A stretch of 64,000 nt of DNA, from the NCBI RefSeq assembly GCF_000023925.1, contig NC_013169.1, positions 806,001 through 870,000 of the forward strand, read 5' to 3'. Shown piece by piece: positions 54,488-62,543 of the stretch (the stretch's first letter is position 1; each line of letters opens with the position of its first letter). Under the pieces are notes generated by a model. It searched no databases. It was not told the DNA's origin and saw only the letters and a list, made by a program, of their open reading frames with translations. A program made the position numbers and the translations under genes. The stretch is from Kytococcus sedentarius DSM 20547 (GTDB lineage: Bacteria > Actinomycetota > Actinomycetes > Actinomycetales > Dermatophilaceae).

Positions 54488-54631
54488 GCGTGCACTCGGC
54501 GACGGCGCTCCTCCCACGGGAGGCTCTCTGGTCGCCCCACCGGCCACCCCGGACCGGTGCCGGCCCGATCCGAACTGTCCGCGGAGGCCAGGGCCGCCCT
54601 GGCCATCGGGGCCCACGCCGAGCGGGCGGCC

Positions 54632-54940
54632 TCAGCCCCAGCCCAGGGCCCGGGCAGCCGCCACGCTGGCGGCACCGAGGACGACCACGAGCAGGAAGGG
54701 CGCCCGCATCCGCAGCGCGATCAGGGCCACCACGAGGGCCACGATGCGGGCGTCCAGCGTGAGCTCGCGCCCGGAGGTGAACGTGTTCATCACCGTCAGC
54801 GCCGCGAGCAGGCCGACGGTCACCATGGCGGCCACGTGCAGGGCCGCGGGGCGCTCCAGGAGACTCCGGGGCAACAGGTAGCCACCCAGCTTCAGCGCGA
54901 GGGCCAGGGCACAGGCCGTCAGCAACCACCCCCAGCTCAC
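54632..54940 (-). CDS. azlD: AzlD-like branched-chain amino acid exporter small subunit
   Basis: This 102-residue protein has three to four hydrophobic helices (WGWLLTACALALALKLGGYLLP, HVAAMVTVGLLAALTVMNTF, IVALVVALIALRM, PFLLVVVLGAASVAAARALGW), the AzlD pattern. It pairs with AzlC to export branched-chain amino acids or analogues. The GTG start overlaps the azlC stop as GTGA. Confidence 0.85.
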   Translation of the reverse strand: MSWGWLLTACALALALKLGGYLLPRSLLERPAALHVAAMVTVGLLAALTVMNTFTSGRELTLDARIVALVVALIALRMRAPFLLVVVLGAASVAAARALGWG

Positions 54941-55611
54941 GCTGCCTCCCGCAGGTCGGTCGGGCGCAGGGCCCACCCGGCGACCGCCGCCACCAGGGCA
55001 GCCCCGAGGATGGGCAGGCCGGCGGGGACCGCGGGCACCAGGGCCAGGGTCACCACCGCCGCGAGGACGGCGATCGCCACCGGCCGGCGGGACCGCAGGT
55101 GCGGCCACAGCAGGCCCGTGAACGCGGCCACCGCAGCCCCGTCCAGGCCGAGTCGGTCCAGGTTGCCGATGCGGTCACCCACCACGGCGCCGAGCGCACT
55201 GAAGCCGACCCAGAAGACGTAGACGCCCAGCCCCGCCGCCCAGAAGCCGCGCCGCTGCTCCTCGGGCGACTCCTGGGCGACGGCCACGGCGGTCGACTCG
55301 TCGATGGTGAGCTGCGCCATCGCCAGCCGCTCGGGGACCGAACGCGGCCGCACCAGGGTGCTCAGGCGCATGGCGTAGACAGTGTTGCGGATGCCCAGGA
55401 GGGTGGCGGCGCCCGTGGCGGCCGCGCCGCTCCCTCCGGCGCCCACCACACCCAGGTAGGCGAACTGGGAGCCGCCGGTGAACATCAGGGCCGACAGGGC
55501 GATCGCCTGCCAGGCGGACAGCCCCGAGGCCACCGCCAGCGCCCCGAACGAGATGCCGTAGAGCCCGGTGGCGAAGCCCACCGACCAGCCGGCACGCTGG
55601 GCCGGGGTCAC
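54937..55611 (-). CDS. azlC: AzlC-like branched-chain amino acid exporter large subunit
   Basis: This 224-residue membrane protein matches AzlC: GFATGLYGISFGALAVASGLSAWQAI at the start, ALMFTGGSQFAYLGV, RNTVYAMRLSTLV and DESTAVAVAQ. The family exports leucine, isoleucine or valine. GTG 55611 overlaps the LCP stop (GTGA), and azlD follows in the same way. The order lcp-azlC-azlD is thus one coupled transcript, an unusual pairing. Confidence 0.87.
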   Translation of the reverse strand: MTPAQRAGWSVGFATGLYGISFGALAVASGLSAWQAIALSALMFTGGSQFAYLGVVGAGGSGAAATGAATLLGIRNTVYAMRLSTLVRPRSVPERLAMAQLTIDESTAVAVAQESPEEQRRGFWAAGLGVYVFWVGFSALGAVVGDRIGNLDRLGLDGAAVAAFTGLLWPHLRSRRPVAIAVLAAVVTLALVPAVPAGLPILGAALVAAVAGWALRPTDLREAA

Positions 55612-56876
55612 AGGTCGGACGGGATGTCGTCGCCCTCGCGGAGGGCCTTCCACAGCGCCTCGGACCGCTCGGAGTCCCACTGCACCGCCCACCCGTGCTC
55701 GGTGCGCAGCGTGGAGTCACTGACCGGCACGGTGACCTGGTTGTCACCGCCGCTGGCACGGCGCACGGCGTTCAGGGCCATGGCGATCTCCAGCCCCGAG
55801 TCGTGCTCGTCCACCGTCAGGGCGGGGGCCACGGCGGTCCCCACGTCGTGCAGCTCCCAGGGCAGCAGCAGGGTGGAGGGGGAGACGACCTGCTTGCTGA
55901 TGGCGTTGAGGAACTGCCGCTGGCGCTCCACGCGGCCCAGGTCACCGCGGGGGTCGAAGTAGCGGGCGCGGACGAAACCCAGGGCGGTGACGCCGTCCAT
56001 CGTCTGGCACCCAGCCTTGATGTCGAGGTGGGCCTTCTCGTCGACGATGTCGGTCTTCGCGCAGATCTCCACGCCCCCGAGGCTGTCGACGACGTCGGCG
56101 AACCCGCCGAAGCCGATCTCTGTGTACCCGTCGATGCGCAGGCCGGTGTTCTGCTCCACGGTGTCGATGAGGAGCGGGGCGCCGCCCACGTTGTAGCTCG
56201 CATTGATCTTGTTCTCGCCCATGCCGCGGATGGGCACGTAGGAGTCGCGCGGGATGGACACGAGGGTCGGGGTGCCGAAGGTGGGCACGTGCACGAGCAT
56301 GATCGTGTCGGTGCGTTGCCCCTCCATGGCGCCCGTGCCGAGGCGCTTGCGCTGCTCCGGGGTGAGGCTGTCGCGTCCGTCGGAACCCACTAGTAAGTAG
56401 TTGCGCCCCGCGGTGTCGGCCGGGCGGCCCTCCCAGGTGGGCATGGCGTCGGTGCGCTCCACCGAGCGCCAGGAGTCGAAGACTGCCGCGCCGGTGGCGA
56501 TGAGCCACACCGCAAGCAGCACCACCATGCCGGTCAGGACCTTGCGGACCGGTCCCCGGCGCGTGCGGCGCCGTCCCGGGGCGGGTCGGTCGTCGACGGT
56601 GTCGGCGTATCGCGCGTCGCGGCGCGGGCGCTCGTCGTACCGGTCGTCGCGGGGGGGGCGGTCGTACCCGTCGCCACGCGGCATGCGGTCGTCGTAGCGG
56701 TCGTACCCCTCGTCGTGGTGCGGGCGGTCGGCCCGGCGCTCGTCGCGCAGTCCACGCGGCGCGGGGCCGGGCTGGGCGCCCCGCGAGGTCATCCGGCGGC
56801 GCCCCCTGCTGTCACGGTCCCACCGGGAGCCGCCGGCGTCGGGGCCCCGGCGGTCCTGTTCGTCACGATCGGTCAC
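55608..56876 (-). CDS. LytR-CpsA-Psr (LCP) cell-wall glycopolymer transferase
   Basis: This 422-residue protein has a long arginine/aspartate/tyrosine-rich cytoplasmic N-terminus with repeats such as DRYDERPRRDARY, a membrane helix (VLTGMVVLLAVWLIATGAAV) at about residues 115-134, and an extracellular LCP domain. Key signatures are RTDTIMLVHVP, LVSIPRDSYVPI, KINASYNVGG and FVRARYFDPRGDLGRVERQRQFL. LCP enzymes attach arabinogalactan- or teichoic-acid-like polymers to peptidoglycan. The GTG start is seven bases after TACGCT, leaderless-like. ATG 56792 is an alternative start. Confidence 0.9.
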   Translation of the reverse strand: MTDRDEQDRRGPDAGGSRWDRDSRGRRRMTSRGAQPGPAPRGLRDERRADRPHHDEGYDRYDDRMPRGDGYDRPPRDDRYDERPRRDARYADTVDDRPAPGRRRTRRGPVRKVLTGMVVLLAVWLIATGAAVFDSWRSVERTDAMPTWEGRPADTAGRNYLLVGSDGRDSLTPEQRKRLGTGAMEGQRTDTIMLVHVPTFGTPTLVSIPRDSYVPIRGMGENKINASYNVGGAPLLIDTVEQNTGLRIDGYTEIGFGGFADVVDSLGGVEICAKTDIVDEKAHLDIKAGCQTMDGVTALGFVRARYFDPRGDLGRVERQRQFLNAISKQVVSPSTLLLPWELHDVGTAVAPALTVDEHDSGLEIAMALNAVRRASGGDNQVTVPVSDSTLRTEHGWAVQWDSERSEALWKALREGDDIPSDL

Positions 56877-56980
56877 GATGCCGAGCGTAAGCCACCTCGC
56901 TGGGAAGCTGCGGGGAGGCGCGAGGGCGGTGCGGCGTGTGTGCGCGGTTTGTGAGCCGCCGGCACCGCACAATGGGGCCC

Positions 56981-57955
56981 ATGACAGCCATCAGCGTGAT
57001 CATGCCCGTCCTCAACGAGGAGGCGGATCTCGCGGACTCCGTGGCGGCGGTCCTCGCGCAGGACGCCCCCGGCGAGCTGGAGCTGGTCTTGGCCTGCGGA
57101 CCGTCCACCGACCGCACTTGGGAGGTGGCCGCCGGTCTCGCCGCGCGGGACCCGCGCGTCACCGTCATCGAGAACCCGACCGGGCGCACCCCCGACGGGT
57201 TGAACGCCGCGCTGGAGGTCGCACGGCACCCGGTGGTGGTGCGGGTGGACGCCCACGGCGAGCTCTCGCCGGGCTACCTGCGCACGGCCGTGGAGGTCCT
57301 GGAGCGCACCGGTGCGGCCAACGTCGGCGGGGTCATGCACGCGGTGGGGCGCACCGACTTCGAGCGGGCCGTGGCAGTGGCGATGGGTTCGCCGCTGGGG
57401 GTGGGGGGAGCCCGCTTCCACACCGGGGGCGAGGAGGGGGAGTCCGACACGGTGTACCTGGGCTCGTTCCGCCGCGAGTGGCTGGACCGTGTGGGTGGCT
57501 ACGACCCGCGCTTCGACCGTGCGCAGGACTGGGAGATGAACTGGCGCATCCGGCAGGCCGGGGGGCACGTCTGGTTCACCCCGGCGATGCGGGTGGACTA
57601 CCGCCCGCGACGCTCGCTGCGTGCCCTGGCCCGCCAGTACCGCGACTACGGCCGGTGGCGTCGCGTGGTCGCCGCGACCCACGAGGGGTCGATCAACCTG
57701 CGCTACCTCGCGCCGCCGACGGCCCTGGTGGCCTGTGCGGTGGGCGCCGTGGCCGGCCTGGCCTGGCGGCCGGCGTGGGCGGTGCCGGGGGCCTACCTGG
57801 CGGCCGTGACCGCCGGGGGCCTGTGGGAGGCACGCGAACAGGCACCCGCGGTCGCGCTGCGGGTGCCTGCCGTGGTGGCCACGATGCACATGGCCTGGGG
57901 GTGGGGCTTTCTGACCAGTCCTGCTGCCCTGCGGCGGGAGATCGCCGGGCGCTGA
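56981..57955 (+). CDS. GT2-family glycosyltransferase
   Basis: This 324-residue protein has the GT-A N-terminus ISVIMPVLNEEADLADSVAAVL, the nucleotide-sugar DAHGE motif near residue 90, then LGSFRREWLDRVGGYD and DWEMNWRIRQAGGHV typical of family 2, and two C-terminal membrane helices. It likely transfers a sugar to a lipid-linked acceptor for cell-wall polymers. The ATG 56981 is seven bases after CACAAT, with an alternative in-frame ATG at 56972. It is divergent from the LCP gene, in keeping with a shared cell-wall theme. Confidence 0.87.
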   Translation: MTAISVIMPVLNEEADLADSVAAVLAQDAPGELELVLACGPSTDRTWEVAAGLAARDPRVTVIENPTGRTPDGLNAALEVARHPVVVRVDAHGELSPGYLRTAVEVLERTGAANVGGVMHAVGRTDFERAVAVAMGSPLGVGGARFHTGGEEGESDTVYLGSFRREWLDRVGGYDPRFDRAQDWEMNWRIRQAGGHVWFTPAMRVDYRPRRSLRALARQYRDYGRWRRVVAATHEGSINLRYLAPPTALVACAVGAVAGLAWRPAWAVPGAYLAAVTAGGLWEAREQAPAVALRVPAVVATMHMAWGWGFLTSPAALRREIAGR

Positions 57956-57977
57956 GGCGCGGCGACCACCCGGCGGG

Positions 57978-58652
57978 TCACGTCTGGTCGGAGACCTCGT
58001 CCTCGATGGGGGTGTCGTTCAGCTCTACCCGGAAGTCCGGCCCGGTGGCCTCGCGGACCTGCTCCTCGGTCACGTCGGCGGCCAGCTCGCGGAGCACCAG
58101 GCCGTCCTCGGTGACGTCCATGACGCACAGGTCGGTGATGATGCGCTGCACCACCTGCTTGCCCGTCAGCGGCAGGGAGCACTCCTGCACGATCTTGTGG
58201 GAGCCGTCCTTGGCCACGTGCTCCATGAGCACGATGACCTTCTTGGCGCCGTGCACCAGGTCCATGGCGCCGCCCATGCCCTTGACCATCTTGCCGGGGA
58301 TCATCCAGTTGGCGATGTCGCCGGTGGCCGAGACCTGCATGGCGCCCAGGATGGCGGCGTCGATCTTGCCGCCCCGGATCATGCCGAAGCTCAGCGAGGA
58401 GTCGAAGAAGCTCGCGCCACGGCGGACGGTCACTGTCTCCTTGCCCGCGTTGATGAGGTCGGCGTCCAGCTCCTCCTCGGTGGGGTAGCGGCCCACGCCG
58501 AGGATGCCGTTCTCCGACTGGAGCACCAGCTCCACGTCGTCGTCCACGTAGTTCGGCACCAGCGTCGGCAGGCCGATGCCCAGGTTCACGTAGTCGCCGT
58601 CCTGCAGCTCCTGGGCTGCACGGGCGGCCATCTGCTCACGGGTGAGCGCCAT
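57978..58652 (-). CDS. scoB: 3-oxoacid CoA-transferase subunit B
   Basis: This 224-residue subunit carries the catalytic glutamate in the motif QSENGILG (near residue 46) and [19 protein letters not shown] typical of subunit B. With subunit A it transfers CoA from succinyl-CoA to acetoacetate. One base separates it from the scoA stop, so the two are co-translated. Confidence 0.92.
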   Translation of the reverse strand: MALTREQMAARAAQELQDGDYVNLGIGLPTLVPNYVDDDVELVLQSENGILGVGRYPTEEELDADLINAGKETVTVRRGASFFDSSLSFGMIRGGKIDAAILGAMQVSATGDIANWMIPGKMVKGMGGAMDLVHGAKKVIVLMEHVAKDGSHKIVQECSLPLTGKQVVQRIITDLCVMDVTEDGLVLRELAADVTEEQVREATGPDFRVELNDTPIEDEVSDQT

Positions 58653-58653
58653 C

Positions 58654-59433
58654 TCAGGCCTCCTGCGTCTCGGTGAGGGTGCGCTTCTCGATGCGCTTGT
58701 CGGCCGCCTGCTCCGGGGTCAGCGCCAGCACGCGCTTGACGAACACGCCCGGCAGGTCCACGTCGTGCGGGTCGATCTCGCCGGGCTCCACGAGCTCCTC
58801 GACCTCGGCCACGGCGATGCGTCCGGCCATGGCCGCCACCGGGTTGAAGTTGGCGGCGGTCTTGTTGAAGACCAGGTTGCCGTGCCGGTCGCCCTTGGCG
58901 GCCCGCACCAGCGCGAAGTCACAGGGGAGCGACTCCTCGAGCACGTACTCGTGGGTCTCGCCCAGCATCGTGAACTCGCGGGTCTCCTTGGCGGGGGACT
59001 TGGTGGTCACGGCGCCGGTGGAGTCGTACTTCCACGGCATGCCGCCCTCGGCGATGAGGGTGCCCACCCCGGTGCGGGTCCAGAACCCGGCCAGGCCGGT
59101 GCCGGCGGCGCGGAGCTTCTCGGCGAGGGTGCCCTGGGGTGTGAGCTCCACCTCGAGCTCGCCCTCCAGGTACTGCCGTGCGAACTCCTTGTTCTCGCCC
59201 ACGTAGGAGGCGATCACGCGGCGCAGGCGCCCGGCGTCCAGCAGGACCCCCAGCCCCCACGAGTCCACGCCGCAGTTGTTCGAGACCACCTCGAGCTCCT
59301 CGATGCCCGCGGCGTGCACCTCCTCGATGAGCACCTGCGGGATGCCGCACAGGCCGAAGCCTCCGACGGCGATGCGCATTCCGTTCTCGAGGCCCTCGAT
59401 GGCCTCGCGGGCTGAAGCGACGACTTTGTCCAT
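58654..59433 (-). CDS. scoA: 3-oxoacid CoA-transferase subunit A
   Basis: This 259-residue subunit has the family patterns [40 protein letters not shown] and a [24 protein letters not shown] block. It forms the CoA-transferase with subunit B downstream for acetoacetate use. ATG 59433 is six bases after TAGGCT, leaderless-like. There is no thiolase next to it. The gap to the next gene is 29 bp. Confidence 0.92.
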   Translation of the reverse strand: MDKVVASAREAIEGLENGMRIAVGGFGLCGIPQVLIEEVHAAGIEELEVVSNNCGVDSWGLGVLLDAGRLRRVIASYVGENKEFARQYLEGELEVELTPQGTLAEKLRAAGTGLAGFWTRTGVGTLIAEGGMPWKYDSTGAVTTKSPAKETREFTMLGETHEYVLEESLPCDFALVRAAKGDRHGNLVFNKTAANFNPVAAMAGRIAVAEVEELVEPGEIDPHDVDLPGVFVKRVLALTPEQAADKRIEKRTLTETQEA

Positions 59434-59462
59434 GGCCGCAGCCTACCGGCGGGTGACCGGGG

Positions 59463-60170
59463 TCACTCGGTCGGGACGACCCCGGTCACGCCCTCGTCGA
59501 TCATGCGAGCCTCGGTCGGGTCGACCGGGCCGTCGCCGACGACCGTGACCACGGATCCGCCGGCCGCCCAGGTGCCGACCACCGTCCGCAGGTGCGATGC
59601 GGGGTCGACCGCGGCGACCAGCACCCGGCCCCCCGCGGAGGGCGGCACCACATCGGCCATCGTCCAGCGCTCACCCTCGCGGATGAGGGCCGGGTCGTCC
59701 TCGTCGATGTCGTGCCAGGGAGTGAACCCGTCGCCGAAGCTGGCCAGCTGGGCCGCCTCGTCGAACACGCCGCTGGGCAGGTCCTCCCCGTCCCACTGCC
59801 GGGCCAGGGCGCGCAGGGTGACCGCCACCACCTCGTCGGAGTCGTCCGCCAGGTCCGATGCCGGGGAGGTCGTCACGAGCACGTCGGCACCCTCGTGGGC
59901 GTCGAGGGCGACCGACGCCCCCACCGCCCAAGCGGCGAGCGCCCAGTAGACGGTCCGCCAGTGGCCGGTGGGCAGGTCGATCGCGACGATCGAGCCCGGC
60001 TCGACGTCGAACTCCTCCTGCAGCACGTTGGCTGCCTTGGAGATCCAGTTGGCGAGCACTGCTCCGGACAGCTCGATGCGCTCGGTCCGCTGGTCGTCGA
60101 AGCAGGTCAGCCGGGGGGACTGCGGGTGGTCGGTGGTCAACTGCTCCAGCACCGTTGCCGGTGTGGTCAT
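59463..60170 (-). CDS. TIGR03089-family protein
   Basis: This 235-residue protein resembles the short actinobacterial TIGR03089 family, related to the N-terminal part of AMP-dependent synthetases: RTERIELSGAVLANWISKAANVL near the start and TGHWRTVYWALAAWAVGASVAL in the middle. The AMP-binding P-loop of true synthetases is absent, so catalysis is unlikely. The function is unknown. ATG 60170 lies after GGAAGG. It is divergent from the glycosylase gene. Confidence 0.72.
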   Translation of the reverse strand: MTTPATVLEQLTTDHPQSPRLTCFDDQRTERIELSGAVLANWISKAANVLQEEFDVEPGSIVAIDLPTGHWRTVYWALAAWAVGASVALDAHEGADVLVTTSPASDLADDSDEVVAVTLRALARQWDGEDLPSGVFDEAAQLASFGDGFTPWHDIDEDDPALIREGERWTMADVVPPSAGGRVLVAAVDPASHLRTVVGTWAAGGSVVTVVGDGPVDPTEARMIDEGVTGVVPTE

Positions 60171-60282
60171 CTGAGGGGCCTTCCCGCGCTCGGGGCGCGT
60201 GCGTGAGGGGGTGCGCCGTGCGGGCGCTCGGAGGCCGGTGGGCCGTGCGTGCATCGTACGACCCGCGCGGCAGACTGGGCAC

Positions 60283-61296
60283 ATGACCTCGTCCGACCCG
60301 TCACCCCCGCGCGAGGGCACGCGGGTCTGGCAGGCGGACTGGCCGGTCGACCTGCCGCGCACCCTCGGGAGCCTGCGCCGGGGGGCAGGGGACCTGACCA
60401 CCCTGCTGCCGGCGGCCGGGCAGTTCGTGCTGGCGGCCAACACCCCAGCCGGACCCGGCACCCTTCACCTGGGAGTCGGCTCGTCACCGCGACAGGTCCA
60501 CGCCCGCGCCTGGGGTGGGGAAGCCGCGGTCGACTGGCTGCTGGATGGAGTGCCCGAGCTCCTCGGCGCGCGGGACCGCCCGCAGGACTTCCGGCCCGTC
60601 CACGAACCCCTGGTGCGGGCCCACGCCCACTGGTCGCCCCGTCTGAGGGTGATGCGTACGCGGCGGGTCTGGGATGCGCTGTTGCCGGCCGTCATCGAGC
60701 AGAAGGTGACCGGGCAGGAGGCCTTCGCCGGGTACCGGGCGCTGGTCGCCGCCGCGGGCTCGCCGGCGCCAGGGCCCGCGGGCGACCGGGGCCTGCGGGT
60801 GCCCCCGGGGCCGCGGGAGGTGCTGCGGGTCCCGTCCTGGGTGTGGATCACCGCGGGCATCGATGCCGCCCGGTCCGATGCGGTGCTCCGCGCCGCCCGC
60901 TCGGGTGCTGCCCTCGAGCGGTTGGCGTCCTCGACGGCAGGGATGGACCGGCCCTCGATGGACCGCGCCCACCGGGCGGTGCGCACCGTCCCCGGGCTGG
61001 GGGTGTGGACCGCTGCGGAGGTCGCCCAGCGGGCGCTGGGTGACGCCGATGCCGTGAGCTGGCGCGACTACCACGTCGCCGGGCACATCACCCGGGTGCT
61101 GACCGGGGCCGCGGGGGGCGATGTCGAGCTCGCGCGCGTGCTGGCGCCCTACGCCGGCCACCGGTTCCGCGTGCAGCTGCTGTTGCGCCACGGCGCAGCC
61201 GGCCCCGAGCGGCGGGGGCCGCGGATGGCCCCCCGGACGCACCTCCCCGTCGCACGAGGGCGCCATACACCATCGAGTGGCGAAGGTCGGGCTTGA
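60283..61296 (+). CDS. AlkA-like DNA-3-methyladenine glycosylase
   Basis: This 337-residue HhH-GPD protein excises alkylated bases. The helix-hairpin-helix is VRTVPGLGVWTAAEVAQRAL followed by SWRDYHVAGHI, where the aspartate is the catalytic residue. The region VWDALLPAVIEQKVTGQEA matches the family's alpha-helical core. No cysteine cluster for an iron-sulfur site is present. The likely substrate is 3-methyladenine or 7-methylguanine. The ATG is six bases after CAGACT. No promoter overlaps the next gene except a whiB -35 inside its 3' end. Confidence 0.82.
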   Translation: MTSSDPSPPREGTRVWQADWPVDLPRTLGSLRRGAGDLTTLLPAAGQFVLAANTPAGPGTLHLGVGSSPRQVHARAWGGEAAVDWLLDGVPELLGARDRPQDFRPVHEPLVRAHAHWSPRLRVMRTRRVWDALLPAVIEQKVTGQEAFAGYRALVAAAGSPAPGPAGDRGLRVPPGPREVLRVPSWVWITAGIDAARSDAVLRAARSGAALERLASSTAGMDRPSMDRAHRAVRTVPGLGVWTAAEVAQRALGDADAVSWRDYHVAGHITRVLTGAAGGDVELARVLAPYAGHRFRVQLLLRHGAAGPERRGPRMAPRTHLPVARGRHTPSSGEGRA

Positions 61297-61321
61297 CGCG
61301 CGGGAGTTGCACCGGTGTAAT
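61293..61321 (+). promoter_or_regulatory. Promoter for whiB
   Basis: TTGACG (61293-61298) and TGTAAT (61316-61321) are separated by 17 bases, the best sigma-70-like promoter in the core region. It begins at the stop of the glycosylase gene and leaves a leader of about 110 nt before the whiB GTG, unlike the leaderless neighbours. Confidence 0.65.
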
Positions 61322-61439
61322 TCGTTCGTCGGGTCGTCTCCCACCCAGGGTGGACGGCCACCCGTCCGGACCGACCGGGCGGTGGACACCCCACACGACA
61401 CACCACGTGCTGACGGGCCCCAGGGTCGAGGAGGAAACC

Positions 61440-61706
61440 GTGCACGAACTTCAGATCGTCGGACATCCCGAGCAGGCCGTTCCCAGTTGGCAGGAGCGCG
61501 CCCTGTGCGCCCAGACCGACCCCGAGGCCTTCTTCCCCGAGAAGGGTGGCTCCACGCGCGAGGCCAAGCGCGTCTGCACCGGCTGCGACGTGCGTTCCGA
61601 GTGCCTCGACTACGCCCTCGAGAACGATGAGCGCTTCGGCATCTGGGGTGGCCTGTCCGAGCGGGAGCGCCGCAAGCTCAAGCGGCGCGCGGTCTTCACC
61701 GCCTGA
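61440..61706 (+). CDS. whiB2: WhiB-family iron-sulfur regulator (WhiB2/WhmD-like)
   Basis: This 88-residue protein has the four cluster cysteines Cys23, Cys46, Cys49 and Cys55 (ALCAQTDPEAFF, CTGCDVRSEC), the G[I/V]WGG turn (GIWGGLS, 67-71) and the basic C-terminal RERRKLKRRA. WhiB2/WhmD-type proteins control septation and division with the vegetative sigma factor. GAGG lies before the GTG start. From memory, the neighbourhood (manB, DUF3499, zincin-like protein) matches that of Rv3260c. Confidence 0.9.
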   Translation: MHELQIVGHPEQAVPSWQERALCAQTDPEAFFPEKGGSTREAKRVCTGCDVRSECLDYALENDERFGIWGGLSERERRKLKRRAVFTA

Positions 61707-61715
61707 CGCTCCCGG

Positions 61716-62132
61716 TCACTCGCCCTCCTGCAGCGCCTCCGGATCCAGCCCCAGCGCCCGGGCCAGGAGCTCGGCGACGACCATCTCCACCAGCAGGTCG
61801 GTCTCGGCTGGGCCGGAGGCCTCGCCGTCGAGGGCCAGGCGGTGGAGCACCACCTGCCAGCGGCCCCCCCGCTGCAGCACCCGCCCCCGTCGTTCCGTGA
61901 CCCCCGCCTGCGCGTCCGGGGCCACCAGGACCACCAGCTCCCACTGGTCCTCCGTCAGGCCCGCCCGGGCGGCCACGCGGGCCGAGGCCTCGCGCGCGAT
62001 GTCCTCGAAGACGGACTGCCGCGAGCGCCGGCCGGGCACCGGGGCCGTGCTGATGGGACCGCGCAACTCCCGCCCCCGCCGCAGCATGCGACGGCGCACG
62101 CGGTTCCCGGCGCGGGAGGACGATCGGCCCAT
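61716..62132 (-). CDS. Rv3259-like (zincin-related) family protein
   Basis: This 138-residue protein matches the actinobacterial family next to whiB2 and manB, seen in FEDIAREASARVAARAG and ETDLLVEMVVAELLARALGLDPEAL. Metallopeptidase annotations for related families rest on a histidine/glutamate site; here there is no HExxH or similar, so it is probably not an active peptidase. The start ATG 62132 is six bases after TACGCT. The N-terminal 35 residues are very arginine-rich. Confidence 0.6.
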   Translation of the reverse strand: MGRSSSRAGNRVRRRMLRRGRELRGPISTAPVPGRRSRQSVFEDIAREASARVAARAGLTEDQWELVVLVAPDAQAGVTERRGRVLQRGGRWQVVLHRLALDGEASGPAETDLLVEMVVAELLARALGLDPEALQEGE

Positions 62133-62155
62133 GGCACGAGCGTAGTCTGCGCCCT
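62133..62155. promoter_or_regulatory. Overlapping divergent leaderless promoters, Rv3259-like and DUF3499 genes
   Basis: Start codons are 23 bp apart. Plus strand: TAGTCT (62143-62148), seven bases, GTG. Minus strand: TACGCT (62144-62139), six bases, ATG. The two -10 boxes share the central TA, the same design as the accD5/birA gap. Confidence 0.65.
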
Positions 62156-62521
62156 GTGCCGACCCAAGAACCCAGCCCACGTCACTGCAGCAAGGTGGGG
62201 TGCTCCCAGCCGGCCGCCTCGACACTCACCTACGTCTACGCCGAGCAGACCGTGGTGGTGGGGCCCCTGTCGACCGAGTCCGAGCCCCACGTCTACGACC
62301 TCTGCGCGAGCCACACGGCCCGTCTGACCGCCCCCCGTGGCTGGCAGGTGATGCGCCTGGCGATCAACCTCGACGACCCCACCGGGTCGGTGGCAGACAT
62401 CGGAGCCCTGGCCGATGCGGTGCGCGACCAGAAGGCCGGCCGCGACCGGGGCCCGGAGCAGTCCGGTGACCGGCCCGGACCGCCGCGGCTCCGGCTGGTG
62501 TCGGGGGACGACGACCGCTGA
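62156..62521 (+). CDS. DUF3499-family protein
   Basis: This 121-residue protein matches the actinobacterial DUF3499 pattern: a start with C-SKVGCSQPAASTLTYVYAEQTVVVGPL and CASHTARLTAPRGWQVMRL. Three cysteines and a histidine (CSKVGC, CASH) suggest a small zinc-binding fold. Function is unknown. From memory it corresponds to Rv3258c, next to manB. The GTG start is leaderless. Confidence 0.8.
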   Translation: MPTQEPSPRHCSKVGCSQPAASTLTYVYAEQTVVVGPLSTESEPHVYDLCASHTARLTAPRGWQVMRLAINLDDPTGSVADIGALADAVRDQKAGRDRGPEQSGDRPGPPRLRLVSGDDDR

Positions 62522-62543
62522 ACGCGCACTAGCCTGTGCATCC

